From Alteromonas marina (lineage in GTDB: Bacteria; Pseudomonadota; Gammaproteobacteria; Enterobacterales; Alteromonadaceae), in assembly GCF_000808575.1 (NCBI RefSeq), contig NZ_JWLW01000010.1, positions 62,001 through 126,000 of the forward strand: a DNA stretch of 64,000 bases. The letters are read 5' to 3'. Positions 63,581 to 64,000 of this stretch are shown in pieces; the stretch's first letter is position 1, and each line of letters begins with the position of its first letter. The notes under the pieces are model-generated. The model was given only the letters and a program-made list of their open reading frames with translations, had not been told where the DNA came from and made no database searches. Both the position numbers and the translations under genes were made by a program.

Positions 63581-64000
63581 TCAGCTTTCTTCACTACGGC
63601 AGTTTAGCTGCCAGCACGATTGACCGCTACCTCGGTACTTTCGCTCAAACGGCGTCATATGGTTCTCGCCGGTGACTTCAGATAAATCAGACACCATGCC
63701 GTAATGCTTAGCCGCTTGCGCAAACTCCATCAGATAGATAAGCCAATTGCTGCGCACCTCAATATTAGGAGTAATTGCCATTAAATCGACCATAGCTGCA
63801 CTTCCATGCCAGCGCTTTTGAACCTGCGTCTTTTTTGGATAGGGGTTGGGATACAGCAAAAAGTGCTGAGTCACGTTCCAACTAGACTGCTTTACTAAAC
63901 GCCAAAAGTCGTTCACATCCGCACGAATAACCCGATAGTTGTCTTGCTGTGCGCTGTAATGCTCGTGTTTATCCACCCGCAGCGCCGACTTATCAATACC
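63581..64000 (-). CDS. TrmB-like SAM-dependent methyltransferase (N-terminus beyond window edge)
   Basis: The reverse frame is open from base 64000 to the stop at 63581-63583. An internal GTG at 63976 is not the true start, because the frame upstream continues with GIDKSALRVDKHEHYSAQQ, which resembles the SAM-binding region of tRNA (guanine-N7) methyltransferases. HFLLYPNPYPKKTQVQKRWH matches the TrmB motif with PxPxPKK, which lies near the active site. The C-terminal tail after NHMTPFERKYRGSG also agrees. It therefore looks like a TrmB-type protein, but enzyme and substrate remain unproven without the missing part. Confidence 0.75.
   Translation of the reverse strand, partial: GIDKSALRVDKHEHYSAQQDNYRVIRADVNDFWRLVKQSSWNVTQHFLLYPNPYPKKTQVQKRWHGSAAMVDLMAITPNIEVRSNWLIYLMEFAQAAKHYGMVSDLSEVTGENHMTPFERKYRGSGQSCWQLNCRSEES

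Overview
The window is a chromosomal segment of a marine gammaproteobacterium of the Alteromonadales, most likely Alteromonas or a close relative. The reasons are moderate GC content, the shared gene order sfsA-dksA-gluQ-pcnB-folK-panB-panC, a PLP-type aspartate decarboxylase (PanP) beside panBC, ftsY-ftsE-ftsX reading away from rsmD, and a dense set of c-di-GMP/two-component genes. Most of it is core genome, densely packed on both strands. I found no tRNA, rRNA, CRISPR array, insertion sequence or prophage. The genus assignment is inference from gene content, not a database match.

Layout. 1-2.7 kb: prlC and a Tag-like DNA glycosylase (truncated by the window edge). 3.0-7.5 kb: a signalling operon of HTH-REC regulator, PhnD-like periplasmic binding protein, membrane histidine kinase, and REC plus degenerate HD-GYP protein. 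7.7-18.5 kb: gor, a molybdopterin oxidoreductase, a Fur-type iron uptake pair (TonB-dependent receptor and PepSY membrane protein), and a large exported propeller-amidohydrolase. 18.5-20.1 kb: an HMG-CoA reductase with all catalytic residues, odd for an MEP-pathway lineage. 20.5-25.7 kb: a compact RiPP-type cluster of membrane fusion protein, C39-peptidase ABC exporter, HTH-only LuxR regulator, 68-residue double-glycine precursor and graspetide-like ATP-grasp ligase. 25.9-26.7 kb: a toxin-antitoxin locus whose DUF4258 toxin is broken by a frameshift and a stop while its antitoxin is intact.

26.8-33.5 kb: hslVU behind a clear sigma-32 promoter, a SPOR protein, priA and rpmE. 34-42 kb: malic enzyme, metJ/metF divergent around tandem Met boxes, a YihY membrane protein, a DUF2959 lipoprotein, proline iminopeptidase, dtd, and a GNAT-thioesterase fusion. 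42.3-46.5 kb: rpoH and two tandem EAL-HDOD paralogues. 46.5-50.6 kb: ftsX, ftsE, ftsY (with twelve 18-residue repeats in its acidic domain) and rsmD. 50.8-54.2 kb: DUF416, MarC, a tiny HTH protein and pepB. 54.4-62.2 kb: sfsA, dksA, gluQ, pcnB (probably starting at a non-AUG Ile codon), folK, panB, panC and panP, which together would supply pantothenate. 62.7-64 kb: a degenerate EAL protein and a truncated TrmB-like methyltransferase.

The most likely undescribed system is the 20.5-25.7 kb peptide cluster. Its precursor, modifying ligase, leader-cleaving exporter, adaptor and regulator form one self-contained unit, and the precursor core has none of the known graspetide core motifs I can recognise. 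Other points worth following are the pcnB start, the decayed toxin, the two-component operon with a catalytically dead HD-GYP output, the ftsY repeat array, and the hslVU heat-shock promoter lying in the same window as rpoH.
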